Source: Amycolatopsis sp. WAC 01376
GTDB taxonomy: Bacteria > Actinomycetota > Actinomycetes > Mycobacteriales > Pseudonocardiaceae
DNA: 64,000 bases
Direction: 5' to 3'
Assembly (NCBI RefSeq): GCF_003947415.1
Contig: NZ_QHKL01000008.1
Location: 186,001-250,000 of the forward strand
Below the pieces are notes generated by a model. That model was not told where the DNA came from and did no database searches. It saw only the letters and a list, made by a program, of their open reading frames with translations. Of the stretch, positions 51,569 to 60,458 are shown in pieces. How positions within the stretch are numbered: the stretch's first letter is position 1; the number at the start of each line of letters is the position of its first letter. The position numbers and the translations under genes were made by a program.

Positions 51569-52918
51569 TCAAAGGATCTGCTCCTGCGGGCTTCTCGCCG
51601 GTTGCGTACTCCAGGCCCGTTGTTCGGTCTCACGGACTTGCTCCTCGGCGGTCTGCTCCAGCCTTTTCATGGCGAACCGCAGGATCGGCGGTGCCATCAG
51701 CGGTGTGACGATGGCGATGAGGATGACGATCGTGTAGATCTCCACGCCGAGAATGCCCAGCCGCAGGCCGACCGTGGCCACCATGATCCCGATGACTCCG
51801 CGCGCGTTCAATCCGGCGCCGAGCGCCAGCCCTTCCCATTTGTTCAGACGGCTGAGCCGCGCACCGGCGTACACGCCGGCGAACTTGCCGATGATGGCCA
51901 ATGCGAGCACCGCGAGCCCGGTGAGCAGGACGTCCGGGCGGATCAGCGCGGTGAGGTCCATCCGCAATCCGGCCGTGGCGAAGAAGAGCGGCGCGAACAC
52001 CGACAGGACGACGGTACGCAGGGGAGCGAGCCTGGCCGGGTCCACCTTGCCCGCCGTACCGATCAGGATCCCGCAGATGAAAGCCCCGAAAAGGGCCTCC
52101 AGGCCGAGGGCGTGCGTTCCGGCCGAGGCGAGGAGAAGCAGTGCGACGACGGCGCCGACCGTGGTCCAGTCACCGTCGGACTTGCCGGCGAGGTGCAGTA
52201 CACCCCGCACCAACGGCCTGCCGAGGGTGAGTGCGAACACGACGATGGCGACCAGGTAGGCGAGGGAGAGCAGCACGGTGCCCGCGGTCACGGCCTGGAT
52301 CGCCATCGCGCTGACGACGGACAGCATCAGCCAGCCGAACACGTCGTCGATCATTCCCGCCGCGAGCGTGAGCTGTCCGACGTTGCGGTGCAACAGGTTC
52401 ATGTCAATGAGGGTTTTGGCGATGACGGGGATGGCGCTGACGCACAGCGCCACGCCGAGGAACAGCGCGAAGACGGTGAGGTCGGTCCCCTCGGGGATCA
52501 GTGCCTTCGGCAGGACGAATCCCGCGCCGATGCCCAGGCCGAGAGGAATGATCAAACCGCCGAAGCCGACTCCGGCGGCGGCACCGAAGCGCCGCCGGAC
52601 CATGCCCATGTCCATCTGCATGCCGGTGAGACCGACCAGCAGCAGGACACCGATCTGGCCGACGGCGTCGAGAAGGTGGTACTGCTCGGCGACGGCCGGG
52701 AACAGCCGTCCGTGCAGTCCCGGTGCGGCCCACGCCAGCAGCGAAGGCCCGAGGATCACCCCGACGAACAGTTCGCCGACGACAGCCGGCATTCCGAACC
52801 TTGTGGCCAGCCGCCCGAAAACGAGGGCCAGCAGGAGCAGGAGGCCGGCCTGGAGCAAGAAGATCAGGAGACTGTGGGCGGCGATCGGCGCGATCGGCGC
52901 GGGAAGCGAGAGAAGCAC
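51569..52918 (-). CDS. CPA2-type Na+/H+ antiporter of glycopeptide clusters
   Basis: A 449-residue protein from GTG 52918, following AGGAG. About 12 membrane segments are seen, starting LLIFLLQAGLLLLLALVFGR. TRFGMPAVVGELFVGVILGP, the membrane-embedded acidic pair in LAAGMIDDVFGWLMLSVVSA, and LALGAGLNARGVIGIMVATV match the KefB/NapA-type exchangers. A homologous antiporter gene is present in the vancomycin, balhimycin and related clusters. Its role there is unproven: pH homeostasis or export support. Here it is set between dpgA and hmo. Confidence 0.88.
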   Translation of the reverse strand: MLLSLPAPIAPIAAHSLLIFLLQAGLLLLLALVFGRLATRFGMPAVVGELFVGVILGPSLLAWAAPGLHGRLFPAVAEQYHLLDAVGQIGVLLLVGLTGMQMDMGMVRRRFGAAAGVGFGGLIIPLGLGIGAGFVLPKALIPEGTDLTVFALFLGVALCVSAIPVIAKTLIDMNLLHRNVGQLTLAAGMIDDVFGWLMLSVVSAMAIQAVTAGTVLLSLAYLVAIVVFALTLGRPLVRGVLHLAGKSDGDWTTVGAVVALLLLASAGTHALGLEALFGAFICGILIGTAGKVDPARLAPLRTVVLSVFAPLFFATAGLRMDLTALIRPDVLLTGLAVLALAIIGKFAGVYAGARLSRLNKWEGLALGAGLNARGVIGIMVATVGLRLGILGVEIYTIVILIAIVTPLMAPPILRFAMKRLEQTAEEQVRETEQRAWSTQPARSPQEQIL

Positions 52919-53018
52919 CTTACTCCTTCAGGAAAGATTCACCGCGGAGACGCACTGCGGAGGGTCGACATGAGCACCGGCGACGTGGCCTTCGCCGACG
53001 GGAAAGCCGGCCGGATCT

Positions 53019-54095
53019 TCAGCGGCTTCCAGCGACCTTCGTGCGCAACCGCCGGGCCGCGCTCACCGAGTCGCAGCCCGCCAGGCCCAACGCGTTCCGG
53101 AGTTCGACGGCGAGCAGGTCGAGCACCTGCCGCGCGCCGTCCTGGCCGTCCGCGGCCAGCCCCCACATGAAGGGCCGTCCGACCAGTATGCCCGAGGCGC
53201 CCAGCGCCGCCGCCTTGAGAATGTCGCCGCCGGTCCGGATTCCGCCGTCCAGCAACACTTCGCACCCGCCGGCGACCGCTTCCGCGATCTCCTGCAGCAT
53301 CTCGATTCCCGGTACGGCACCGTCCAACTGACGGCCTCCGTGGTTGGACACCACGATCCCGGCGGCGCCCGCGTCGACGGCGCGTGTGGCGTCCTCGACC
53401 GCGAGGATTCCCTTGAGCACCAACGGAAGGTCCGTATGCCTGCGCACCGCCTCGACGGATTCCCAAGTGGCCGGGGCGAATTCGCGTGCGGTGTGGTCGG
53501 CGACGGCCGAAAGTCCTTCGGTACGCCGGTGCGCGGCAGCCCCCGCGTCGAAGTTGGCCGCCGTCACCGTTTCCGGCAGTGCGAAGCCGTTCCGCATGTC
53601 CCGCAGCCGCCGCCCCATCCACGGCACGTCCACGGTGAACACGATCGCCTCGCAGCCGGCGTCCTCCGCACGGCGTACGAGCTCCAGTGATCGTTTCTCG
53701 TCACGCAGCCAGTACAGCTGGAACCACGGCCGTCCGCCGACGGCCGCGATCTCCTCCAGCGGGACACTGCTCAACGTGCAGATGGTGTACGGCACACCGG
53801 CGTCCCGCGCCGCACGTGCCGCCGCGAGCTCACCTTCGGGATGGAACAACCGCTGGTACGCGACCGGCGCGACCGCCACGGGAAGCGCGGCGCGCCTGCC
53901 GAGTACCTCGGCCTCGGTGGTACTGCCGGTCAGCTCACGCAACATCCGGGGGATCACGAAGATCCGCTCGAACGCGGTGCGATTGGCCGCCAGCGATACC
54001 TCGGCGCCGCTGCCCCCGGCGAGAAAATCCCAGATCTCGCCGGGGAGAACCGCCTTCGCGGCACGTTCGAGGTCGGCCAGGCAGAGGTGGGTCAT
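53019..54095 (-). CDS. hmo: 4-Hydroxymandelate oxidase Hmo
   Basis: A 358-residue FMN-dependent alpha-hydroxyacid oxidase. The start overlaps the HmaS stop as ATGA. PVAVAPVAYQRLFHPEGELA (FMN-binding strand), WFQLYWLRDEKRSLELVRRA, PLVLKGILAVEDATRAVDAG (Lys), the catalytic-His block VSNHGGRQLDGAVPGIEML and DGGIRTGGDILKAAALGA give the complete TIM-barrel signature. It oxidises L-4-hydroxymandelate to 4-hydroxybenzoylformate, which HpgT then transaminates to 4-hydroxyphenylglycine. Confidence 0.95.
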   Translation of the reverse strand: MTHLCLADLERAAKAVLPGEIWDFLAGGSGAEVSLAANRTAFERIFVIPRMLRELTGSTTEAEVLGRRAALPVAVAPVAYQRLFHPEGELAAARAARDAGVPYTICTLSSVPLEEIAAVGGRPWFQLYWLRDEKRSLELVRRAEDAGCEAIVFTVDVPWMGRRLRDMRNGFALPETVTAANFDAGAAAHRRTEGLSAVADHTAREFAPATWESVEAVRRHTDLPLVLKGILAVEDATRAVDAGAAGIVVSNHGGRQLDGAVPGIEMLQEIAEAVAGGCEVLLDGGIRTGGDILKAAALGASGILVGRPFMWGLAADGQDGARQVLDLLAVELRNALGLAGCDSVSAARRLRTKVAGSR

Positions 54096-55144
54096 CGCCG
54101 GGCGGGGCCGAGCTTGCTCTGCCCGGTGCGCTCCAGCTCGACGGCTTCGTACAGGGCCTTGATGTTGGAGCTGCCGAAGGTGCCGGCACCCTGGCGCTCG
54201 ATGATCTCGAAGAAGATCGTCTTACGCGGATGCGTGGAAGCGGTGAAGATCTGGAACAGCTGGCCGCCGTGGTCCTCGTCGGCGAGCAGCTTCGTCTCGC
54301 GCAGGTCGTCCAGCGAGTGCGTCTCCAGTTCGATCCGCCCGCCGAGCATGTCGTAGTAGGCGTCCGGCGTCTTCAGGAACTCGACGCCGCGCGAGGAAAG
54401 CTCCTTGACCGCGGTGACCGCGTCCGGGCTGGTGAAGGCGATGTGCTGGACGCCCGAACCGTGGTGCTCCTTGATGAAGTCGTCGATCTGGCCGGGGTCG
54501 GCGGTCTTGTCGGGCTCGATCAGCGTGAGGGTGACCGCCCCCGACAGGCTCTGCACGACGGTGGAGTTCATCGCCTGGGCACCGACCACGATGTGCTCTT
54601 CGAAGATCTGCTTGAACCCGAGGGCACGCTCGTAGAACGCCACCGTGGGGCCGAGATCGCCCGCGTTCAGGCAGACCGCGAAGTGGTCGATCTCCCCCAG
54701 CTCCACGCCACCCTTGCCGCGGACGGCTTCCTCGGTGCCGTCGCTCTCGATCAGGGTGTGCACGACGTCGCCGAAACCGCTGACGGTGGCGGTGACGACC
54801 GAGTCCCCGCGCTTCTCCGGCTCGCGGACGGGTTCCGCGCCGCCCTTCACCGCGGCCGCGAAGGCGGCGGCCACGTCGGGAGTGCGCAGCGCGATGTCGG
54901 CCACCCCTTCGCCGTGGGTCTGCAAGTACGTGGCCCCCGGGTGCCGGTCCGACAGCGGCTCGGTGAGGACGAGCGTGATCGCGGCGTGCCGCAACGTCAC
55001 GCTACGGTGGTCCTCCGACCGGTCGGTGGTGACGACGGAGAAGTCGTACCGGTCCTTCCAGCCGGTCGCGGCCGCCTCGAGGTCGGCCACGTACATTTCC
55101 ACATGGTCGATCTCGAAATTCTGCGTGCTTTCCTGAGCAGACAA
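54092..55144 (-). CDS. hmaS: 4-Hydroxymandelate synthase HmaS
   Basis: A 350-residue Fe(II) dioxygenase of the 4-hydroxyphenylpyruvate dioxygenase fold. TTG 55144 is chosen because GGAGG stands six bases before it and no ATG or GTG fits. The metal triad is visible: His in GEIDHFAVCLN, His in GVQHIAFTS and Glu in TIFFEIIER. It converts 4-hydroxyphenylpyruvate to 4-hydroxymandelate, the first committed step to 4-hydroxyphenylglycine. It is distinguished from true HPPD by its setting next to Hmo and by cluster context. Confidence 0.95.
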   Translation of the reverse strand: MSAQESTQNFEIDHVEMYVADLEAAATGWKDRYDFSVVTTDRSEDHRSVTLRHAAITLVLTEPLSDRHPGATYLQTHGEGVADIALRTPDVAAAFAAAVKGGAEPVREPEKRGDSVVTATVSGFGDVVHTLIESDGTEEAVRGKGGVELGEIDHFAVCLNAGDLGPTVAFYERALGFKQIFEEHIVVGAQAMNSTVVQSLSGAVTLTLIEPDKTADPGQIDDFIKEHHGSGVQHIAFTSPDAVTAVKELSSRGVEFLKTPDAYYDMLGGRIELETHSLDDLRETKLLADEDHGGQLFQIFTASTHPRKTIFFEIIERQGAGTFGSSNIKALYEAVELERTGQSKLGPARR

Positions 55145-55251
55145 GACAATCCTCCGTGGAATAGATGTGATCCTCAAGCACAGGATGACGTGAAGCCATT
55201 TCCGCATCAACGTTGTCCGCTTGACACTTCCGTCCACATCGGACGGACGGG

Positions 55252-56442
55252 TCAGCGGCCGGTGAACCGCACCGGGAGTTCCCGGTACCCCTGCACGACG
55301 ACCGCACGCAGCCAGGCCGGCTCCTTCACCAGCTCCACCCGCGAAACCCGCTCGGCCACCTCCCGCAGCACGACCGCCAGCTCGATCCGCGCGAGCGCGG
55401 AGCCGAGACAGTGGTGCATGCCGTGCCCGAAGGCGATGTGCCGGTTGGGTTTCCGCCCCGGCCTGAACGTGTCGGGATCGTCGAAGACGGCGGGATCCCG
55501 GTTCGCGGCCGGCAACCACGCGACCACCGGCGTACCCGCCTCCAAGTCGTGGCCGTTGATCGTGACCTCACCGGTGGTCACCCGCAGCACGTGCATCGCG
55601 GGCGAGGTCCAGCGCAGCACTTCGTCCACGACGGTGTCGACGTCCGCGCTCCCGTCACGCACCTGGTCCAGCAGCCCTGGCACCGTGGCGAAAGCGTGCA
55701 CCGCGCCGGTGATCGCATGGCGCGTGGTCTCGTTTCCGCCGATCAACACGTTGTCGCAGTTGAGCAACACGTCGTCGATCGAAAGTTCGCCGTCGGAAAG
55801 GAGGGTGCTGACGAGGTCTTCGCCGGGGCTCGCGCGGCGCGCGGTGATCAGCTCGTCGAAATAGACGAGGATCTCGGTATGCGCCTGGCGCGGCGTCATC
55901 CCGTCGAACAGCTCGTCCTCGCCGCCGAACGCGTGATTGGTCAGGTCGATGAGCATGCCCTGGTCCTCGACGGGCACACCGAGGATTTCGCAGACGACGG
56001 CGGCGGGGATCCGCGGGCCGATCGCGGCGGCGACGTCGCACACCTCACCCTCGAGCACTTGGTCGAGTACTCCGCGCACTTCGGCGCGCACCCGCTCCGA
56101 GAGCTTCCGCGCGGACGCCCTCGAAAGCAGTGGCCCGACCAGTTTGCGCAGTTTCCGGTGCTGATCCTGTTCGGACACCACCATCATCTGGCCACCCGAG
56201 TTGTCGGGATGGTCGCGGTCGAAGCCGATCATCATCCCGTATTCGGAGGTGAACGGGGCGGACGGGCCGAGCACCGCGGCGCACGCCTGATGCGAGAACA
56301 CCGACCAGAAGCCGCCGGGGGAGCTACCCGGCTCGCTCCACACCATCGCGTCTTCCGCCGCGTACGCCCGCCACCGGTCGTGCCGGTCCAAAGTCGTGTA
56401 CAGGTCGGGATTGCCGAGGTCGACGGCTGCCGTCGTCTGCAT
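55252..56442 (-). CDS. oxyD: Cytochrome P450 OxyD (beta-hydroxylation of carrier-bound tyrosine)
   Basis: A 396-residue P450. The I-helix reads VLIGGNETTRHAITG, the K-helix DEVLRWTSPAMHV, and the haem loop FGHGMHHCLGSALARIE has Cys345. It follows BpsD by 14 bases and Bhp by overlap, reproducing the bhp-bpsD-oxyD operon of vancomycin-type clusters. In that operon OxyD hydroxylates tyrosine held on the BpsD carrier domain, giving beta-hydroxytyrosine. The start ATG 56442 has no strong ribosome site, consistent with coupling to upstream translation. Confidence 0.93.
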   Translation of the reverse strand: MQTTAAVDLGNPDLYTTLDRHDRWRAYAAEDAMVWSEPGSSPGGFWSVFSHQACAAVLGPSAPFTSEYGMMIGFDRDHPDNSGGQMMVVSEQDQHRKLRKLVGPLLSRASARKLSERVRAEVRGVLDQVLEGEVCDVAAAIGPRIPAAVVCEILGVPVEDQGMLIDLTNHAFGGEDELFDGMTPRQAHTEILVYFDELITARRASPGEDLVSTLLSDGELSIDDVLLNCDNVLIGGNETTRHAITGAVHAFATVPGLLDQVRDGSADVDTVVDEVLRWTSPAMHVLRVTTGEVTINGHDLEAGTPVVAWLPAANRDPAVFDDPDTFRPGRKPNRHIAFGHGMHHCLGSALARIELAVVLREVAERVSRVELVKEPAWLRAVVVQGYRELPVRFTGR

Positions 56443-56456
56443 GAGTGGTCTCCAGG

Positions 56457-58190
56457 TCAGGTGTGGGCGCCGTCGAGCACCTTGGCGAGCCGTGCCACTG
56501 TCGGCGCGTCGAAGAACGCCTGCACCCTCAGCCGGATCTTCAACCGTTCCCGGATCCGGCTCACGAGCCGGGTCGCGAGCAGCGAGTGACCGCCGATTTC
56601 GAAGAAGCTGTCTTCCACGCCGACACTGCTGACGCCGAGCACTTCGGCGAACAGTTCGGCAAGGATGATTTCCGTCGGCGTGAGCGGTTCCCGGCCCGCC
56701 GCGCGTCCGGCGTGCTCCTCTTCGGGAGTGGGCAGGGCGACCCTGTCGATCTTGCCGTTCGGCGAGACCGGCAGGCTGGGCAGACCGACGACCACGTCGG
56801 GCACCAGATATCCGGGCAGTTGCTCGCGAAGCGGCGGCAAGAGCCGATCGGCGGGCACGCGCGTTCCGCCGGTGCCGACGACATAGGCGACGAGCCTGTT
56901 CTCGTGTTCGGTCACCACCGCCTGGGCCACGCCGTCCACCGCCAGCAGGGCGGCTTCGACCTCGCCCGGCTCGATCCGGTGACCACGCACCTTCAGCTGG
57001 TCGTCGACCCGGCCGACGAAGACGTACTGGCCGTCCGAACGCACCCGCACCCGGTCTCCGGTGCGGTACATGCGCGCACCCGGGCCGCCGAAAGGATCCG
57101 GCAGGAAGCGCTCCGCCGTCGCGGCCGCTCTTCGGAGGTAACCGCGGGCGAGGCCGGGGCCCACCGTGTACAGCTCGCCGACGTCCCCGTCCTCGACGGG
57201 CTTCAGCCTGTCGTCCAGGACGTAGGTACGGACACCGGTGATCGGCCTGCCGATCGGCGGCGTCTCCTCACCGGTCAGGGGTTCGCTCGCGGTCACCGCG
57301 ACGGTGGCCTCCGTCGGTCCGTACGCGTTGATCATCACGCGGTCCACGGCCCAGCGTTTCGCGACCGGAGCCGGGCAGGCCTCGCCGGCGACCAGGAGGG
57401 TCAGCCCGGCGGGCAGACCACCCGCCTCCTCCAGCGGCGCCAGCGCGGACGGCGGCAGCGTGACATGGGTGATGCGCTGATCCCGCACCAGCCTGCCGAG
57501 CGGCTCGCCGGGCACCAGATCCGGCGCGGAAGCCAGCACGAGACAGCCACCGGCCTGCCAGATCGGCCAGAACTCGGCGACCGCGGCGTCGAAGCTGGGG
57601 GACGCGAAGGCCAGCAACCTGCTCTCCGGCCCCAGTTTCTGACGGCGCACGTAGTCGTCGGCGAGGTTCGGGATGCCGCGATGCGTGACCAGCACGCCCT
57701 TCGGCCGTCCCGTCGAGCCCGAGGTGTAGATGACGTACGCGGGGTGATCCGGGCGCAACGGGCCGTTCCGGTCCTCGTCGGCCAGATTCGGCTCGGCGCG
57801 GCCCGGCTCCCGTTCCACGCTCAGCACGACAGGGGCGCCGGTCACGTCCTGACCCGGCAGGGACAACAGGCAGTGCGCCGACGTGTCGTCCAGCATCTGC
57901 CGCTTGCGCTCTTCCGGATAGTCCGGGTCGACCGGCACGTACGCGGCGCCCGCCTTGTGCACGGCCAAAACCGCGATGACGAACTCGATCGACCTCGGCA
58001 TCGCCAGCGCGACGAGCCGCTCCGGGCCGATGCCGTGCGCCACGAGCCGCCGGGCGAGCCGGTTGGCCTCACCGTTCAACTCCGCGTAGGTGAGCGTGGT
58101 GGTGTCCATGGCCACCGCCGGACGATCCGGCAGCACGGCTGCGGTCGCCTCGAACAGGGCCGGTGTCGTGGCCGCCGAAAGGACGGTCAT
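56457..58190 (-). CDS. bpsD: Stand-alone NRPS A-PCP didomain BpsD (tyrosine loading)
   Basis: A 577-residue protein from ATG 58190, overlapping the Bhp stop. The adenylation domain carries YVIYTSGSTGRPKGVLVTH (A3), INAYGPTEATVAV (A5), YRTGDRVRV (A7), GRVDDQLKVRGHRIEPGE (A8) and NGKIDRVAL (A10). The PCP has the pantetheinylated Ser in FFEIGGHSLLATRL. There is no condensation or thioesterase domain. It loads L-tyrosine for OxyD, and Bhp then frees beta-hydroxytyrosine. A hand-read specificity code near D-A-A-T-L-A-A-V-A-K is compatible with tyrosine or a tyrosine derivative, but unverified. Confidence 0.94.
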   Translation of the reverse strand: MTVLSAATTPALFEATAAVLPDRPAVAMDTTTLTYAELNGEANRLARRLVAHGIGPERLVALAMPRSIEFVIAVLAVHKAGAAYVPVDPDYPEERKRQMLDDTSAHCLLSLPGQDVTGAPVVLSVEREPGRAEPNLADEDRNGPLRPDHPAYVIYTSGSTGRPKGVLVTHRGIPNLADDYVRRQKLGPESRLLAFASPSFDAAVAEFWPIWQAGGCLVLASAPDLVPGEPLGRLVRDQRITHVTLPPSALAPLEEAGGLPAGLTLLVAGEACPAPVAKRWAVDRVMINAYGPTEATVAVTASEPLTGEETPPIGRPITGVRTYVLDDRLKPVEDGDVGELYTVGPGLARGYLRRAAATAERFLPDPFGGPGARMYRTGDRVRVRSDGQYVFVGRVDDQLKVRGHRIEPGEVEAALLAVDGVAQAVVTEHENRLVAYVVGTGGTRVPADRLLPPLREQLPGYLVPDVVVGLPSLPVSPNGKIDRVALPTPEEEHAGRAAGREPLTPTEIILAELFAEVLGVSSVGVEDSFFEIGGHSLLATRLVSRIRERLKIRLRVQAFFDAPTVARLAKVLDGAHT

Positions 58191-59020
58191 GCGGTCTCTC
58201 CCAGTGTCTCGCACGATTCGGTGCGGAGGAACCGGATCAGCTCGCGGTTCACCGCTTCCGGGTTCTCGAGGTAGCCGAAATGCCCGCACTCGGGAATCGT
58301 GCGGTAAGTCGCGCCGGGGATCGCCGAGGCCAGTTCGAGCCCGGCGGCCGGTGGCGCCACGAGGTCGTGCTCGAACGAGACGACGTGGCAGGGCACCTTG
58401 ATGGCGCGATAGGCGTCGAGGCGATCCGGCAACGCGCTCAGCAACAACTGCGCCCGGATACCCGGACCACCCCACGACCCCGACGCCGCGAACAGGTCGA
58501 GCCAGTCTCCGGCGAGATCGTCGTCGGCGAGCGTCGCGGGCCCCAGGTTGTGCATGGCGCGGACGGCGGCGAGGAATCCCGCCGGCAACTCGATGCCCTG
58601 TTCGATCAGCTTCGCCTCACCCTCGGCGAGCTCCCGCTGGACGAGGCTGCTCTTGCCACAGGCCGCCATCAGCACGACCGAATGCAGCAGTTCCGGATGG
58701 GCGAGCGCGACCTCTTGCGCGATGTACGAACCCATCGACGTCCCGATCACGCGGCATGGCACCGCGTCGAGAAAGTCGATGAGGGCGGCCACATCCGAGA
58801 CGAGATCTTCGATGGTGAAGCCGTCCGTGCCGTCGTCGCTCGGCGGAATCCCGCGATTGTCCATGGTGATCACACGAAAACCGGCGGCACGTAACGCGGG
58901 TACCTGATGCAGGTCCCACACCGAACTCGGCGCCCCGGTGCCGGTCAGCAGAAGAACGGGCGGGCCGTCACCACAGTCGTTGTAGGACAACCGGATCCCG
59001 TTCTCGGTTGTCAGCAGCAT
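58187..59020 (-). CDS. bhp: Alpha/beta hydrolase Bhp (releases beta-hydroxytyrosine)
   Basis: A 277-residue alpha/beta hydrolase from ATG 59020, with GGAGGAG five bases upstream. The nucleophile elbow is VIGTSMGSYIAQEV, the acid lies in SFEHDLVAPP, and the catalytic His in ECGHFGYLENPE. It is first in the leftward bhp-bpsD-oxyD operon. In balhimycin biosynthesis Bhp is the thioesterase that cleaves beta-hydroxytyrosine from the BpsD carrier. It is divergent from HpgT. Confidence 0.92.
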   Translation of the reverse strand: MLLTTENGIRLSYNDCGDGPPVLLLTGTGAPSSVWDLHQVPALRAAGFRVITMDNRGIPPSDDGTDGFTIEDLVSDVAALIDFLDAVPCRVIGTSMGSYIAQEVALAHPELLHSVVLMAACGKSSLVQRELAEGEAKLIEQGIELPAGFLAAVRAMHNLGPATLADDDLAGDWLDLFAASGSWGGPGIRAQLLLSALPDRLDAYRAIKVPCHVVSFEHDLVAPPAAGLELASAIPGATYRTIPECGHFGYLENPEAVNRELIRFLRTESCETLGETA

Positions 59021-59171
59021 GATGCTCCTCCGGAAAAAAGGCTTTGGCGCGGATTCGACCGTACCTGCACAGATCGAGTGTCTGGAGGATTCGGTGCTGG
59101 ACAGCCCGAACATTCCCGGCGTCCACGGACTTTTCTTGACACCTCAACGGCGTATGGAAATCCTAGTATTC
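59021..59171. promoter_or_regulatory. Divergent promoter region bhp / hpgT
   Basis: These 151 bases separate the leftward bhp operon from hpgT. In this class such regions are targets of StrR-type activators. I looked for a GTCCA-N17-TGGAC-like site and found no clean match. A minor uncertainty is whether hpgT begins at ATG 59154 or 59172. Confidence 0.45.
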
Positions 59172-60458
59172 ATGGATTCAAACGGTCTGTCCACTCACTT
59201 GAACGTGGAAACGCTGCACGGATCGCTCACCGATCCGGCCATCTCGTCGATGAATCTGCTCAACGAGCTGATCGACGAATACCCTGTGGCCATTTCCATG
59301 GCGGCAGGCAGGCCGTACGAAGAGTTCTTCGACATCCGGCTCATTCACGAGTACATCGACGCCTATTGTGATCATCTCCGGCGTGACCGGAAAATGGCGG
59401 AGTCCGTGGTCACCCGCACGCTCTTCCAATACGGCACCACCAAGGGCGTCATCGCCGATCTCATCGCGCGCAATCTCGCCGAGGACGAGAACATCGACGC
59501 CGCCCCCGAATCCGTCGTCGTCACGGTGGGCGCGCAGGAGGCCATGTTCCTCGTCCTCCGCACCCTGCGGGCGGGCGACCGGGACGTCCTGCTCGCCCCC
59601 GCCCCCACCTACGTCGGCCTGACCGGGGCGGCGCTGCTCACCGACACCCCGGTGTGGCCGGTCCGCTCCACCGAAAACGGCATCGACCCGGAAGACCTCG
59701 TCCTCCAGCTGAAGCACGCCGACGAGCAGGGCAAGCGGGTGCGGGCCTGTTACGTGACCCCGAACTTCGCCAATCCCACCGGCACCAGCATGGATCTGCC
59801 GTCGCGCCGCCGTCTCCTCGATGTCGCCGAAACGCACGGGATCCTGCTCCTCGAAGACAACGCGTACGGCCTGTTCGGCTCCGAGCAGCTCCCCTCACTG
59901 AAGTCGCTCGACCGGTCGGGATCCGTGGTCTACCTCGGCTCCTTCGCCAAGACCGGCATGCCCGGCGCCCGCGTCGGCTTCGCGGTGGCGGACCAGCGGA
60001 TGGCCGACGGCGGCCTGTTCGCCGACCAGCTCTCGAAGCTCAAGGGCATGCTCACGGTGAACACCTCCCCCATCGCGCAGGCCGTGATCGCCGGCAAACT
60101 CCTGCTCAACGATTTCAGCCTCACCAAGGCGAACGCGCGGGAAATCGCCATCTACCAACGCAATCTCCAGCTCACCCTGAGCGCGCTCGACCGCGAACTC
60201 GGCTCGTACGCCGACGTCAGCTGGAACACCCCGACGGGCGGGTTCTTCGTCACCGTCACGGTGCCGTTCGTCGTCGACGACGAATTGCTGGAAATCGCCG
60301 CCCGCGACCACGGCGTGCTGTTCACCCCGATGCATCATTTCTACGGCGGAAAGGGCGGCTTCCATCAGCTCCGGCTGTCGATCAGCCTGCTCACACCCGA
60401 ATTGATCGAACAGGGCGTCGCGCGGCTCGCGGCGCTCATCACGCCGCGGCTCCCCTGA
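59172..60458 (+). CDS. hpgT: Aromatic aminotransferase HpgT (4-hydroxy- and 3,5-dihydroxyphenylglycine formation)
   Basis: About 428 residues from ATG 59172; ATG 59154 is an alternative, and the frame stays open to 59019 through the bhp start. It is a fold type I, MocR/Aro8-like PLP enzyme with RTLFQYGTTKGVIADLIA, VTVGAQEAMFLVLRTLRAGD, CYVTPNFANPTGTSMDLPSR, LLLEDNAYGLF (Asp that contacts the PLP nitrogen) and YLGSFAKTGMPGARVGF (the Schiff-base Lys). It transaminates both arylglyoxylates, usually with L-tyrosine as amino donor, linking the Hmo and DpgC branches. Confidence 0.94.
   Translation: MDSNGLSTHLNVETLHGSLTDPAISSMNLLNELIDEYPVAISMAAGRPYEEFFDIRLIHEYIDAYCDHLRRDRKMAESVVTRTLFQYGTTKGVIADLIARNLAEDENIDAAPESVVVTVGAQEAMFLVLRTLRAGDRDVLLAPAPTYVGLTGAALLTDTPVWPVRSTENGIDPEDLVLQLKHADEQGKRVRACYVTPNFANPTGTSMDLPSRRRLLDVAETHGILLLEDNAYGLFGSEQLPSLKSLDRSGSVVYLGSFAKTGMPGARVGFAVADQRMADGGLFADQLSKLKGMLTVNTSPIAQAVIAGKLLLNDFSLTKANAREIAIYQRNLQLTLSALDRELGSYADVSWNTPTGGFFVTVTVPFVVDDELLEIAARDHGVLFTPMHHFYGGKGGFHQLRLSISLLTPELIEQGVARLAALITPRLP

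Noticed and set aside
59019..59171. A longer HpgT starting at ATG 59019
   Set aside because: That would overlap the bhp start codon. The extra residues are not typical of HpgT, and the conserved region begins near ATG 59172.
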